Of a DNA stretch of 64,000 nt, positions 12,486 through 20,936 are shown piece by piece. Numbering within the stretch: the stretch's first letter is position 1; every line of letters begins with the position of its first letter. The notes below the pieces were generated by a model that saw nothing but the letters and a program-made list of their open reading frames with translations, did no database searches and had not been told where the DNA came from. The position numbers were made by a program, and so were the translations under genes. This stretch comes from Pseudoxanthomonas indica (GTDB lineage: Bacteria; Pseudomonadota; Gammaproteobacteria; Xanthomonadales; Xanthomonadaceae), in NCBI RefSeq assembly GCF_900167565.1, contig NZ_FUZV01000001.1, positions 1,240,001 through 1,304,000 on the forward strand. Direction: 5' to 3'.

Positions 12486-12512
12486 GCCAAGCCTGCTCGC
12501 AGCAGGCTTGGC
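12486..12512. terminator. Hairpin between hppD and hmgA
   Basis: A perfect 12-bp stem (GCCAAGCCTGCT, 12486-12497, paired with 12501-12512) with a CGC loop lies in the 105-nt gap between hppD and hmgA. In the direction of transcription it is not followed by a T-run. It may be an attenuator or mRNA-stability element that sets the ratio of the two products. Confidence 0.5.
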
Positions 12513-12543
12513 CTGAAGCATGCCTTTTTACAGCAACTTCTGC

Positions 12544-13638
12544 TTACAGCACGCCGCGGCGCATCTGGTCGCGTTCGATGCTCTCGAACAGCGCCTGGAA
12601 ATTGCCTTCGCCGAAACCTTCGTTGCCCTTGCGCTGGATGATCTCGAAGAAGATCGGGCCAATCGCGTTCTGGGTGAAGATCTGCAGCAGCTTGCGCTGG
12701 TGGGTTTCCGGGTCGGCGTCGATCAGGATCTTGTTGCGGGCCAGGCGCGCCACGTCTTCGTTGTGGTTGGGCACGCGCTGGTCAATCACATCGAAGTAGG
12801 TCTCCGGCGTGTCGAGGAATTCCACGCCCTGCTCGCGCATGGCTTCCACTGTGGTGTAGATGTCGTCGGTGAAGCAGGCGATGTGCTGGATGCCTTCGCC
12901 CTGGTAGGCGTCCAGGTATTCGTTGATCTGCGACTTCGGGTCCGACGACTCGTTGAGCGGGATGCGCACGATGCCGTCCGGCGCGGTCATCGCCTTGGAC
13001 AGCAGGCCGGTCTTGGCGCCCTTGATGTCGAAGTAGCGGATCTCGCGGAAGTTGAACAGGCGCTCGTAGTAATCCGACCACTTGTCCATGTTGCCGAAGT
13101 ACAGGTTGTGGGTCAGGTGATCGATGAAGGTCAGGCCGAAGCCCTGCGGATTCTGGTCGGCGCCCTGCACCGGCAGGTAGTCGCCTTCGTAGATGCTGCC
13201 GGCGCCGCCGTAGCGATCCACCAGGTACAGCATGCAGTCGCCAATGCCTTTGACCACCGGCGCGCTGACCGCGCGGGTCTCCGGCTTGTGATCGATGGCT
13301 TCGCCGCCATTGCCCAGCACCGTGTCGAACACCAGCTCGGCCGGCTTGCTGAAGCGGATGGCGAAGCCACAGGCCGAGGGGCCATGCGCGCGGGCGAAGT
13401 CGGCGGCGAACGAATCCGGGTCTTCGTTGAGCAGGAAGTTCACCCCGCCCTGGCGGTAGACCGTGATCGGCCGCGACTTGTGGTGCAGCACGGCGGTGAA
13501 GCCGAGCTTGCGGAAGTAGTCATGCATCGCCTCGCCCTGGCCATCCGGAGCGGCGAATTCGACGAATTCGAAGCCGTCGATGCCCATCGGATTCTCGAAG
13601 GTGGTGACCTGCATGCCGAGATTGGGTTGTGCGTTCAT
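12544..13638 (-). CDS. hppD: 4-hydroxyphenylpyruvate dioxygenase
   Basis: A 364-residue two-VOC-domain enzyme that turns 4-hydroxyphenylpyruvate into homogentisate, Fe(II)-dependent. The C-terminal domain shows the iron-ligand regions (GLTFIDHLTHNLYFGNM, GIQHIACFTDDIY, GPIFFEIIQRKGNEGFGEGNF). The start at 13638 fits the family N-terminus (MNAQPNLGMQV); the frame stays open upstream by chance. Its promoter region, shared with the divergent MarR gene, holds a 22-bp palindrome. Confidence 0.96.
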   Translation of the reverse strand: MNAQPNLGMQVTTFENPMGIDGFEFVEFAAPDGQGEAMHDYFRKLGFTAVLHHKSRPITVYRQGGVNFLLNEDPDSFAADFARAHGPSACGFAIRFSKPAELVFDTVLGNGGEAIDHKPETRAVSAPVVKGIGDCMLYLVDRYGGAGSIYEGDYLPVQGADQNPQGFGLTFIDHLTHNLYFGNMDKWSDYYERLFNFREIRYFDIKGAKTGLLSKAMTAPDGIVRIPLNESSDPKSQINEYLDAYQGEGIQHIACFTDDIYTTVEAMREQGVEFLDTPETYFDVIDQRVPNHNEDVARLARNKILIDADPETHQRKLLQIFTQNAIGPIFFEIIQRKGNEGFGEGNFQALFESIERDQMRRGVL

Positions 13639-13677
13639 GGGGCGGCTCGCTAGGCTGGCAACTGGACAGACTGCCTT

Positions 13678-13699
13678 TATAGTTTCAGCTGAAACTATA
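13678..13699. promoter_or_regulatory. 22-bp perfect palindrome, probable MarR operator
   Basis: The half-site TATAGTTTCAG is followed directly by its exact reverse complement. It lies 39 nt upstream of hppD and 41 nt upstream of the divergent MarR gene. MarR-type dimers bind palindromes of this size, so this is the probable operator for autoregulation and control of hppD/hmgA. TATA-like sequence at each end could form part of a -10 element. Confidence 0.75.
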
Positions 13700-13740
13700 T
13701 GCAAGCTGCGCCGCGCCATTCCCTTCCCAGACCAGCCCCG

Positions 13741-14277
13741 ATGAGCGATCCCAGCCAGCCAGTCGACCCCGCTTCCGCCGCCGAAGAGTCCCATGCCGGC
13801 CATCCCCATGCCGTGCTGGAACTGGAACGCTTCCTGCCCTATCGCCTGAGCGTGCTGTCCAACCGGGTCAGCCAGACCATTGCCGGGCTCTACGAGCAGC
13901 GCTTTGGCCTGGCCATCACCGAATGGCGGGTGATGGCGGTGCTGGGCCGGTTTGCGGATCTGTCCGCCGGCGAAGTGGCCGAACGCACCGCGATGGACAA
14001 AGTAGCGGTGAGCCGCGCCGTGGCCAAGCTGCTCGAGCGTGGCTTGATCCAGCGCGACACCCATGGCGACGATCGCCGCCGTTCGGTACTGGCGCTGTCG
14101 GAGGTGGGTTACTCGGTGTACGACGAAGTGGCGCCGATGACCCTGGAATGCGAACGCCGCCTGCTGACCGAACTGACCGATGAGGAGGCCGACCAGCTCA
14201 GCCGCCTGATCGACAAGCTGTCCGAGGGCGTGGGCCACATGACCGGCTCGACGCCGTGGAAGCAGCCGGGCGAGTAA
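13741..14277 (+). CDS. MarR-family regulator, probable regulator of tyrosine catabolism
   Basis: A 178-residue winged-helix protein. After a disordered N-terminus (1-30), the core holds helices (LPYRLSVLSNRVSQTIAGLYEQRFGLAITEWRV), a recognition helix (MDKVAVSRAVAKLLERGLI) and the wing (DTHGDDRRRSVLALS). It is divergent from hppD and shares a palindromic operator with it. Homologues beside hpd genes repress or activate them in response to tyrosine metabolites. The ligand here is inferred, not shown. Confidence 0.88.
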   Translation: MSDPSQPVDPASAAEESHAGHPHAVLELERFLPYRLSVLSNRVSQTIAGLYEQRFGLAITEWRVMAVLGRFADLSAGEVAERTAMDKVAVSRAVAKLLERGLIQRDTHGDDRRRSVLALSEVGYSVYDEVAPMTLECERRLLTELTDEEADQLSRLIDKLSEGVGHMTGSTPWKQPGE

Positions 14278-14315
14278 GCGGCCTCCACCCTGCAAAAAAA
14301 TGCGCATGGCAATAC

Positions 14316-14345
14316 AAAAAGGCGACCCGAAGGTCGCCTTTTTCT
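14316..14345. terminator. Bidirectional rho-independent terminator
   Basis: AAAAA, then GGCGACC (14321-14327), loop CGAA, GGTCGCC (14332-14338), then TTTTTCTTTT. The A-run before and T-run after the stem let it work in both directions. It lies between the convergent MarR and peptide-transporter genes. Confidence 0.9.
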
Positions 14346-14363
14346 TTTCCGCTGCAGCAGCGC

Positions 14364-15866
14364 TTACTTCACGCCGTGCATCAGCTTCTGCACCAGCGGT
14401 GCAATCAGGAACAGCAGCGCGCCGGAGATGATCAGCGTCCAGAAGCCGAACGTATAACCGGACAGCGCCGAGTCTACGTTCATGCCCTGCTCGCCGCTGA
14501 CATGGCTGGCGAAGATGCCGGACAGGTTGTTGCCGATGCCGGTGGACAGGAACCAGCCACCCATGCCGAAGCCGACCAGGCGCACCGGCGCCAGCTTGGT
14601 CACCATCGACAGACCAATCGGCGACAGGCACAACTCGCCGATGGACTGGATCCAGTACACGGCGAACAGCGTCCAGAACGGAATCTTCAATTCCGCGCTG
14701 ACCAGGTGCGAGAGCGCGAACATCAGCAGCAGGAAGGCCAGGCCGTTGAAGATCAGGCCGAGCGAGAACTTGCGCGGAATCGAGGGATTGCGCTTGCCCA
14801 TCTTCACCCAGATCCAGGCAATGATTGGCGCCAGCACGATGATGGCGATCGAGTTGACCGACTGGAACCAGCCCACCGGGAAGATCCAGCCGCCGAAGTC
14901 GCGGTTGACGATCTTGTCGGCGAGGAAGCTGAAGGAGCTGCCGGCCTGTTCGAAGAAGCACCAGAACAGCACGTTGAAGGCAAAGATGATCAGCATCGCG
15001 ATGGTCATGTCGCGCTGCTTCGGCCCGTTGCGGATGCCTTCGACCAGCAGCAGCACGCTCAGGCCGATGAACATCGCCGTCAGGATCCACTGCAGCGAAT
15101 CGGCGCCCATGCTGAGCAGGAAGTAGAACGCCGGGATGGCCGCCACTGCACAGATCGCGGTCAGGGCCAGTCTACCCACGCTTTCGCCACCCACCGGCGG
15201 CGTGCCGATGCCCTTGAGCTGGGCGCGGCCAAACCAGAACCACACCAGGCTGATCAGCATGCCCACGCCCGAGGCGATGAACACCATCTTGTAGGCCGGC
15301 ATGGCTTCGGTGCCGAAGATCTTGGAGGCCAGCCAGCTGGTCAGCAGCGGCGAGGCCATCGCACCCAGGTTGATGCCCATGTAGAACAGGGTGAAGCCCG
15401 AGTCACGGCGCTCATCGCCCACGCTGTAGAGCTTGCCCACCATGGTGGAGATGTTGGGCTTGAACAGGCCGTTGCCGGCGATGATCGTGGCCAGGCCCCA
15501 CTTGAAGATCTGCTGGTCGGGCACCGAGATCATGAAGAGACCCGCGGCCATGATGGTGGCCCCGAGCAGAATCGAGCGCTGGTAACCGATGACGCGGTCA
15601 GCGATGTAGCCGCCGAAGATGGCCGCGGCGTAGACCAGCGCCAGGTAGGCGCCATACAACTGGTTGGCCGGGGCTTCACCGGTGCCGCTGCCGCCGTAGA
15701 ACTGCGCCACGATGTACAGCACGAGGGCCCAGCGGATGCCGTAGAACGCAAAGCGCTCCCAGAATTCGGTCATGAACAGCATCCACAGGGGCTTGGGATG
15801 GCCCAGCGTGGTCTTGAATTCCGGTATGGGCTGATTGGGCGTAGCTGTATCGACGGCACCGCTCAT
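14364..15866 (-). CDS. POT/PTR family proton-coupled peptide transporter
   Basis: A 500-residue protein of about 14 membrane segments. The motif EFWERFAFYGIR (about residues 35-46) is the ExxERFxYYG signature of POT transporters, which use proton symport to import di- and tripeptides. The block FTLFYMGINLGAMASPLL is the second PTR signature. Imported peptides would supply tyrosine and tryptophan for the neighbouring catabolic genes; this link is inference. Confidence 0.94.
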   Translation of the reverse strand: MSGAVDTATPNQPIPEFKTTLGHPKPLWMLFMTEFWERFAFYGIRWALVLYIVAQFYGGSGTGEAPANQLYGAYLALVYAAAIFGGYIADRVIGYQRSILLGATIMAAGLFMISVPDQQIFKWGLATIIAGNGLFKPNISTMVGKLYSVGDERRDSGFTLFYMGINLGAMASPLLTSWLASKIFGTEAMPAYKMVFIASGVGMLISLVWFWFGRAQLKGIGTPPVGGESVGRLALTAICAVAAIPAFYFLLSMGADSLQWILTAMFIGLSVLLLVEGIRNGPKQRDMTIAMLIIFAFNVLFWCFFEQAGSSFSFLADKIVNRDFGGWIFPVGWFQSVNSIAIIVLAPIIAWIWVKMGKRNPSIPRKFSLGLIFNGLAFLLLMFALSHLVSAELKIPFWTLFAVYWIQSIGELCLSPIGLSMVTKLAPVRLVGFGMGGWFLSTGIGNNLSGIFASHVSGEQGMNVDSALSGYTFGFWTLIISGALLFLIAPLVQKLMHGVK

Positions 15867-16036
15867 GCGGTCTCCCCTGTTGGTTCAGTAATGAGAAATC
15901 CGCGCGAAAACGGCACGGGACGGGGGAGGATTACCGACACCCACGGATCCGTCAACGCGGATTTACTGAACACGCCCCTGCACTGATCGCCGAAAACGCC
16001 GGGCAAAACGCTCAGTTTGGCGCGGCGTACGGATCG

Positions 16037-16909
16037 TCAGTAGCTGCCTTCGGGTTGGCCGTCGATCGAGGTCCGCACCTCGAACAGTTCCGGGAAGAAC
16101 GACAGTTCCAGCGCCTGCTTGAGGAAGCCGACGCCGCTGGACCCGCCGGTGCCGCGCTTGAAGCCGATGATCCGCATCACCGTGCGCATGTGGCGGAAGC
16201 GCCAGAGCTGGAATTGCGACTCCAGGTCGACCAGGTCTTCGCACAGTGAGTACTCGCGCCAGTAGCGATCGGTGTTTTCGTAGATGCGTTCGAACACCGG
16301 CAGCAGCGCGGGGTCGGACACGTGCGGCAACTGCCAGTCGCGCTCCAGGTGGTGCGCCGGCACGGCATGGCCGAAGCGGGCCAGGTAGCGCAGGAATTCC
16401 TCATACAGGCTGGGCGCGTCCAGCACTTCACGCAGCTGCGCCTGGCCGGGTGCGTCGTGGGCAAACACCTTGAGCATGCCGGCGTTCTTGTTGCCGAGCA
16501 GGAATTCGATGGTGCGGTACTGCAGCGACTGGAAGCCGGACGAAGGCCCGAGCAGGTTGCGGAAGCCCATGTATTCGGAAGGGGTCAGCGTTTCCAGCAC
16601 CGACCACTGCTCGGTCAGCTGGCGCAGCACCTGCTTGGCGCGCGCCATCACCTTGCGCGCCTGCCAGACCTGATCCCGCTGCAGGAAGCCGATGGCCGCA
16701 CGCAGTTCGTGGATCATCAACTTCATCCACAGCTCGGACACCTGGTGCTGGACGATGAAGAGCATCTCGTCGTGATGCGGCGGATCGGAAACCAGCTGCT
16801 GCGCGGACAGCAACTTGTCCAGGCGCAGGTAGCCGCCATAGGTCAGGCGTCCCTCCAGATCGGTGTGGATGCCTTCCTCCAGCGCGCGCTGGTTTTTCTC
16901 TACGGTCAT
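16037..16909 (-). CDS. kynA: Tryptophan 2,3-dioxygenase
   Basis: A 290-residue tetrameric haem enzyme of the cytosol. It converts L-tryptophan to N-formylkynurenine, the first step of the kynurenine pathway. Family blocks: [36 protein letters not shown] (distal-side His) and [20 protein letters not shown] (proximal haem His and substrate loop). The start at 16909 has a strong ribosome-binding site (GGAGGAAACC); the longer start at 16921 would lie inside it. It is divergent from the 2-oxoacid dehydrogenase operon. Confidence 0.96.
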   Translation of the reverse strand: MTVEKNQRALEEGIHTDLEGRLTYGGYLRLDKLLSAQQLVSDPPHHDEMLFIVQHQVSELWMKLMIHELRAAIGFLQRDQVWQARKVMARAKQVLRQLTEQWSVLETLTPSEYMGFRNLLGPSSGFQSLQYRTIEFLLGNKNAGMLKVFAHDAPGQAQLREVLDAPSLYEEFLRYLARFGHAVPAHHLERDWQLPHVSDPALLPVFERIYENTDRYWREYSLCEDLVDLESQFQLWRFRHMRTVMRIIGFKRGTGGSSGVGFLKQALELSFFPELFEVRTSIDGQPEGSY

Positions 16910-17230
16910 GGTTTCCTCCATGGGCCGATTCTAACCGGCTGGTCCCAGCGCACCCGTCCAGAGCCGGCGTGCCCATGCTCGTGGCGCCTCGGCCACCCGC
17001 CACGGGTCGCCACCGCAGCGGCGCGAATAGCGGCTCGCCAACCGTCGATCCAGGCCTTGTGCCCGGCGCGTTCCCGGCCATTGGTTGCACTTGCAACGAT
17101 CCGCCAAGCCATTGACACAAAAGGAAATAGGCTTGCCTGTGTTGCAGCGCAGGACGGCAGAACCGCGAGGGTTCTTTAACATCGACGGACTAACATACGC
17201 CGCAACACCTGCACGAGTGACCCGCTGGCA
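16910..17230. other. 321-base divergent intergenic region (kynA / E1alpha)
   Basis: No gene is seen. A TTGACA hexamer is present at 17112-17117 in a locally AT-richer stretch, in the right orientation for the E1alpha operon. No convincing -10 lies 16-18 nt later. TAACAT at 17191 is another -10-like site. The promoter for the E1/E2 operon probably lies in the last 130 bases. Confidence 0.35.
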
Positions 17231-18310
17231 ATGACTATCGCAGCCAAGTTTGAAATCGAATTCCTGCAATACCTGGGCCCGGATGGCCGCCTCGTCCGCG
17301 AGGATCTGCCCGAGGCCGGGCGTGACACCCAGCGCCTGCGCGAACTGTTCAAACAGATGCTGTTCGTGCGCACCTTCGACACCAAGGCGATCGCCTTGCA
17401 GCGCACCGGCAAGCTGGGCACGTACGCCTCCTGCCTGGGCCACGAAGCCACCCATGTGGGCATTGGCGCGTCGATGAAGCCGGACGATGTCTTCGCTCCC
17501 AGCTACCGCGAATACGGGGCGCAGTTCATGCGCGGCGTGCTGCCGCGCGACGTGCTGATGTACTGGGGCGGCGATGAGCGCGGCAACGATTTCAAGGCCG
17601 AGGGCGCGCGTCACGACTTCGCCTGGAGCGTGCCGATTTCCACCCAGTGCCTGCACGCGGCCGGCGCGGCGCTGAAGTTCAAGCTGCGCGGCGAGCCCAA
17701 TATCGCGGTGTCCACCTGCGGCGACGGCGGTTCATCCAAGACCGATTTCTATGCCGCACTGAACTCCGCCGGCGCGTTCGAACTGCCGCTGGTGCTGTGC
17801 GTGGTCAACAACGGCTGGGCGATCTCGGTGCCGCGCAAGGCGCAGACCGGCGCGCAGACGCTGGCGCAGAAGGGCCTGGCCGGCGGCCTGCACTGCCTGC
17901 AGGTCGACGGCAACGACATGATCGCCGTGCTCGAAGCCATGCGCCGCGCGAGTGAGCGCGCACGCAAGGGCCAGGGTGGCACGGTGCTGGAATTCGTCAC
18001 CTATCGCCTGTCCGATCACACCACCGCCGACGACGCGCGCCGCTACCGCGACGACGCCGAAGTCAAAGCCGCCTGGGAACGCGAGCCGATGACGCGCCTG
18101 CGTACCTGGCTCACCGCGCAGGGCGTGTGGAGCGAGGCCGAGGAAGCGGCGTGGAAGGAAGAATGCGGCGCGCGCGTGGACGAGGAGGTCAACGCCTACC
18201 TCAACACGCCGGTGCAGCCGGTCGAAGCGATGTTCGATTTCCTGTATGCCGATGCGCCGCCGGAATTGCTGGCGCAACGGGCCGCCGCCATCGCCGCGGA
18301 GGGCCGCTGA
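17231..18310 (+). CDS. pdhA: 2-oxoacid dehydrogenase E1 component, alpha subunit
   Basis: A 359-residue thiamine-diphosphate-dependent subunit. GTYASCLGHEATHVGIGA and the TPP-binding motif (GDGG at about 163, then VVNNGWAIS about 30 residues later) are clear. With E1beta it decarboxylates a 2-oxoacid and acylates the lipoyl group of E2. It could serve pyruvate or branched-chain 2-oxoacids; the heterotetrameric E1 type does not decide this. It is first in an operon with E1beta (stop and GTG adjacent) and E2. No E3 gene is in the window, so E3 must be supplied from elsewhere. Confidence 0.93.
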   Translation: MTIAAKFEIEFLQYLGPDGRLVREDLPEAGRDTQRLRELFKQMLFVRTFDTKAIALQRTGKLGTYASCLGHEATHVGIGASMKPDDVFAPSYREYGAQFMRGVLPRDVLMYWGGDERGNDFKAEGARHDFAWSVPISTQCLHAAGAALKFKLRGEPNIAVSTCGDGGSSKTDFYAALNSAGAFELPLVLCVVNNGWAISVPRKAQTGAQTLAQKGLAGGLHCLQVDGNDMIAVLEAMRRASERARKGQGGTVLEFVTYRLSDHTTADDARRYRDDAEVKAAWEREPMTRLRTWLTAQGVWSEAEEAAWKEECGARVDEEVNAYLNTPVQPVEAMFDFLYADAPPELLAQRAAAIAAEGR

Positions 18311-19360
18311 GTGAGCACTGTAATGAGCAAAGAACCCGTGGGCGCGGCATCAGCCGCGACCGAAAAAGCCGTTGCCACCCCCACCGCGATCACCCTGATC
18401 GAAGCGATCACCCAGGCACTGGCCTGGGAAATCGCACACGATGATTCGGTGCTCGTGCTGGGCGAGGACGTAGGCGTGAATGGCGGCGTGTTCCGCGCCA
18501 CCGCCGGCCTGCAGCAACGCTTCGGCGCCGATCGCGTGCTCGACACGCCGCTGGACGAGACCACCATCGCCGGCCTCACCGTCGGCCTGGCCGCACAGGG
18601 CATGAAGCCGGTGGCCGAGGCGCAGTTCGACGGCTTCGTCTATCCGATGGTCGATCACATCATCTGCCACGCCGCGCGCATGCGTTATCGCACCCGCGGT
18701 CGCCTGCATTGCCCGATGGTGCTGCGCGTGCCGTGGGGCGGCGGCATCCGCGCGCCGGAACACCACAGCGAAGCCAACGAGGCGATCTTCACCAACGTGC
18801 CGGGTTTGCGCGTGGTGATGCCATCCTCCCCGCAGCGCGCCTATGGCCTGCTGCTGGCGGCGATCCGCGATCCGGATCCGGTGATCTACATGGAGCCCAA
18901 GCGCATCTATCGCCAGTACAAGGAAGTGGTGGCCGATGATGGCGAGGCGCTGCCGCTGGACGTGTGCTTCGTGCTGCGCGACGGCACCGACGTGACCCTG
19001 GTGACCTGGGGCGCGCAGGTGAAGGAAGCGCTGGAAGCGGCCGACAAGCTGGCCGGCGAAGGCATCAGCGCCGAAGTGATCGACGTGGCCACGCTGCGCC
19101 CGCTGGACTTCGACACCATCGCCGAATCGGTCAGCAAGACCGGCCGCTGCGTGATCGTGCACGAAGCCCCGCGCACCGCCGGCTTCGGCGCCGAGATTGG
19201 CGCGCGCCTGGCCGAGCAGTCGATGTACGACCTGCTGGCCCCGGTCGAGCGCGTCACCGGCTACGACACCCACATCCCGCTGTTCCGCCTGGAAATGAAG
19301 TACCTGCCCAGCGTGGACAAGATTGTCGCCGCCGCCAAGCGCACGCTGGCCAACGGCTGA
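18311..19360 (+). CDS. pdhB: 2-oxoacid dehydrogenase E1 component, beta subunit
   Basis: A 349-residue subunit. The GTG at 18311 follows the pdhA stop directly and has GGAGGG seven bases upstream, which favours it over the ATG at 18323. Family blocks: VLGEDVGVNGGVFRATAGL, DTPLDETTIAGLTVGLA and the C-terminal transketolase domain (LVTWGAQVKEALEAA, IDVATLRPLDFDTI). It pairs with the alpha subunit; together they bind thiamine diphosphate. Confidence 0.94.
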   Translation: MSTVMSKEPVGAASAATEKAVATPTAITLIEAITQALAWEIAHDDSVLVLGEDVGVNGGVFRATAGLQQRFGADRVLDTPLDETTIAGLTVGLAAQGMKPVAEAQFDGFVYPMVDHIICHAARMRYRTRGRLHCPMVLRVPWGGGIRAPEHHSEANEAIFTNVPGLRVVMPSSPQRAYGLLLAAIRDPDPVIYMEPKRIYRQYKEVVADDGEALPLDVCFVLRDGTDVTLVTWGAQVKEALEAADKLAGEGISAEVIDVATLRPLDFDTIAESVSKTGRCVIVHEAPRTAGFGAEIGARLAEQSMYDLLAPVERVTGYDTHIPLFRLEMKYLPSVDKIVAAAKRTLANG

Positions 19361-19389
19361 TCACGCGACCCACTTTTCAAGAGAAACCC

Positions 19390-20883
19390 ATGAGCGACAG
19401 CAAGACGTTCTACCTGCCCGACCTGGGCGAAGGCCTGCCGGATGCCACCATCGTGGAGTGGTTCGTCAAGGAAGGCGACGTGATCCGCCTGGACGAACCA
19501 CTGGTGTCGATGGAAACCGCCAAGGCGGTGGTGGAAGTGCCTTCGCCGGTCTCGGGCAAGGTGCTGAAGCTGGCCGGCGGCGCCGGCGACATCATCGTGA
19601 CCGGCAGCATGCTGGCCGAATTCCAGCCTGACCCCAACCTGCCGCAGCGCGCCGAAGGCCAGGACACCGGCCATCACCATGGTCCGCCGAAGCAGGCGGC
19701 TGCGGCGCCTGCTGCCGAGCCACCTCCCCTTCCCCCGCAAGCGGGGAACGTACCTTCTTCCCTTCCCCCGCAAGCGGGGAACGTACCTTCTTCCCTTCCC
19801 GCGCAAGCGGGGGAAGGTGCCCGCAGGGCGGATGGGGGCAAGGCCACCGACCAGGCGTCCGGAGATCGCGCCGACGAAGGCACGGTCGTGGGCAGCATGC
19901 AAAGCTCCAACGCCGTGCACGCCGAACAGGCCGTGGCCGTAGGCGGCGTCAAGGCCATGCCTGCCGTGCGCGCCACCGCGAAAAAGCTCGGCGTGGACCT
20001 GGGCCGCGTGCGCGCCACCGGCGCCGATGGCGCGGTGACCATGGCCGACGTCAAGCAGGCCGCCGAAGCCGGCACCGCCAAGATCGGCGCCGCATCTGCG
20101 GCCGCTGTAGGAGGGGCTTCAGCCCCGACCACCCTCCGCAGCGCTGTCGCGACTGAAGTCGCTCCCACAAGGGATGCGTCTGATCGCACCACGCTGTCCG
20201 CATCCGGCAAACCCATGCGCACCCAGCCGCCGGGCGTGTCGGTCACGGGCCAGCCGGAACAACTCAAGGGCGTGCGCCGCAACATGGCCCGCGTGATGGC
20301 CGATGCCCACGCCAAGGTGGTGCCGACCACGCTCAGCGATGACGCCGATGTGCACGCTTGGACGCCGGGCAACGACGTCACCGTGCGCCTGATCCGCGCA
20401 ATCGTGAAAGCCTGCAAGACCGTGCCGGCGATGAACGCCTGGTTCGATGGCGACAAGCTCACCCGCACCCTGCATCCGCACGTCGACATCGGCATTGCCG
20501 TGGACACCGACGATGGCCTGTTCGTGCCGGCGCTGCGCAATGCCGACATCCTCGATGCCGGCGGCATCCGCCAGGGCATCAACCGCCTGCGCACGCAGGT
20601 GGAAGATCGCAGCATTTCGGCCTCGGAGCTGAGCGGCTACACGATCTCGCTGTCCAACTTCGGCATGTTCGCCGGCCGCTACGCCACGCCGGTGGTGGTG
20701 CCGCCCTGCGTGGCGATTGTCGCGGCCGGTCGTGCACGCCACCAGGTCACGCCGGTGATGGGCGGCTTTGAATCGCACAAGATCATCCCGCTGTCGGTCA
20801 CCTTCGATCACCGCGCCTGCACCGGCGGCGAAGCAGCGCGCTTCCTCAAGGCGCTGATCGACGATCTCGCCCTGTCCGCCTGA
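19390..20883 (+). CDS. pdhC: 2-oxoacid dehydrogenase E2 component (dihydrolipoyl acyltransferase)
   Basis: A 497-residue protein. One lipoyl domain lies at residues 1-80 (lipoyl Lys45 in ETAKA), the E1/E3-binding domain at about 187-225 (AVRATAKKLGVDLGRVRATG) and the acyltransferase domain at about 275-497. The catalytic His474 is in FDHRACTGGEA; the usual DHRxxDG has Thr in place of the Asp. Both linkers are odd. The first holds 33-bp tandem repeats read as an 11-residue unit (PPQAGNVPSSL). The second holds a REP-like palindrome read in frame. Both look like intergenic repeat DNA captured as flexible linkers. It moves acyl groups from lipoate to CoA. Confidence 0.94.
   Translation: MSDSKTFYLPDLGEGLPDATIVEWFVKEGDVIRLDEPLVSMETAKAVVEVPSPVSGKVLKLAGGAGDIIVTGSMLAEFQPDPNLPQRAEGQDTGHHHGPPKQAAAAPAAEPPPLPPQAGNVPSSLPPQAGNVPSSLPAQAGEGARRADGGKATDQASGDRADEGTVVGSMQSSNAVHAEQAVAVGGVKAMPAVRATAKKLGVDLGRVRATGADGAVTMADVKQAAEAGTAKIGAASAAAVGGASAPTTLRSAVATEVAPTRDASDRTTLSASGKPMRTQPPGVSVTGQPEQLKGVRRNMARVMADAHAKVVPTTLSDDADVHAWTPGNDVTVRLIRAIVKACKTVPAMNAWFDGDKLTRTLHPHVDIGIAVDTDDGLFVPALRNADILDAGGIRQGINRLRTQVEDRSISASELSGYTISLSNFGMFAGRYATPVVVPPCVAIVAAGRARHQVTPVMGGFESHKIIPLSVTFDHRACTGGEAARFLKALIDDLALSA
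19726..19840 (+). repeat. 33-bp tandem repeat within the E2 linker
   Basis: Units begin at about 19737, 19770 and 19803 with the core GCAAGCGGGG. The period is exactly 33 bp, so the reading frame is kept (11 residues per unit). The first two copies are nearly identical; the third is diverged and continues as GGGGGAAGGTGCCCGCAGGGCGG. The unit is itself partly palindromic (CCCCCGC AA GCGGGG). It matches the style of extragenic repeats common in xanthomonad genomes. Confidence 0.85.
20106..20169. repeat. REP-like inverted repeat inside the E2 coding sequence
   Basis: Two 24-bp arms, 20106-20129 (TGTAGGAGGGGCTTCAGCCC...) and 20146-20169, are inverted copies with a few mismatches around a 16-base spacer. 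The consensus TGTxGGAGCGxCTTCAGxC is a known type of intergenic palindrome in Pseudomonas and Xanthomonadaceae. Here it is translated in frame as part of the second E2 linker. Confidence 0.8.
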
Positions 20884-20895
20884 CCTGACAGACGT

Positions 20896-20923
20896 GATCC
20901 TTCTCCCTCCTGGGCGAAGGATC
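20896..20923. terminator. Possible terminator after the E2 gene
   Basis: GATCCTTC at 20896-20903 pairs with GAAGGATC at 20916-20923, about 12 bases after the E2 stop. The T-run is absent, so termination strength is uncertain. It lies before the VOC gene on the same strand. Confidence 0.4.
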
Positions 20924-20936
20924 TGGAATCGCCGCC

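Noticed and set aside
13639..15090. Possible long fusion of hppD with an upstream in-frame segment
   Set aside because: The frame is open by chance through the MarR and transporter region; the normal HPPD start is at 13638.
14256..15986. Long open frame on the + strand opposite the peptide transporter gene
   Set aside because: It is antisense to a clear POT transporter, is rich in Gln, Arg and His as expected for the reverse of membrane-protein codons, and has no domain.
19726..19840. CRISPR-like array
   Set aside because: The 33-bp units are directly adjacent with no spacers and are translated in frame as part of E2; no cas genes are present.
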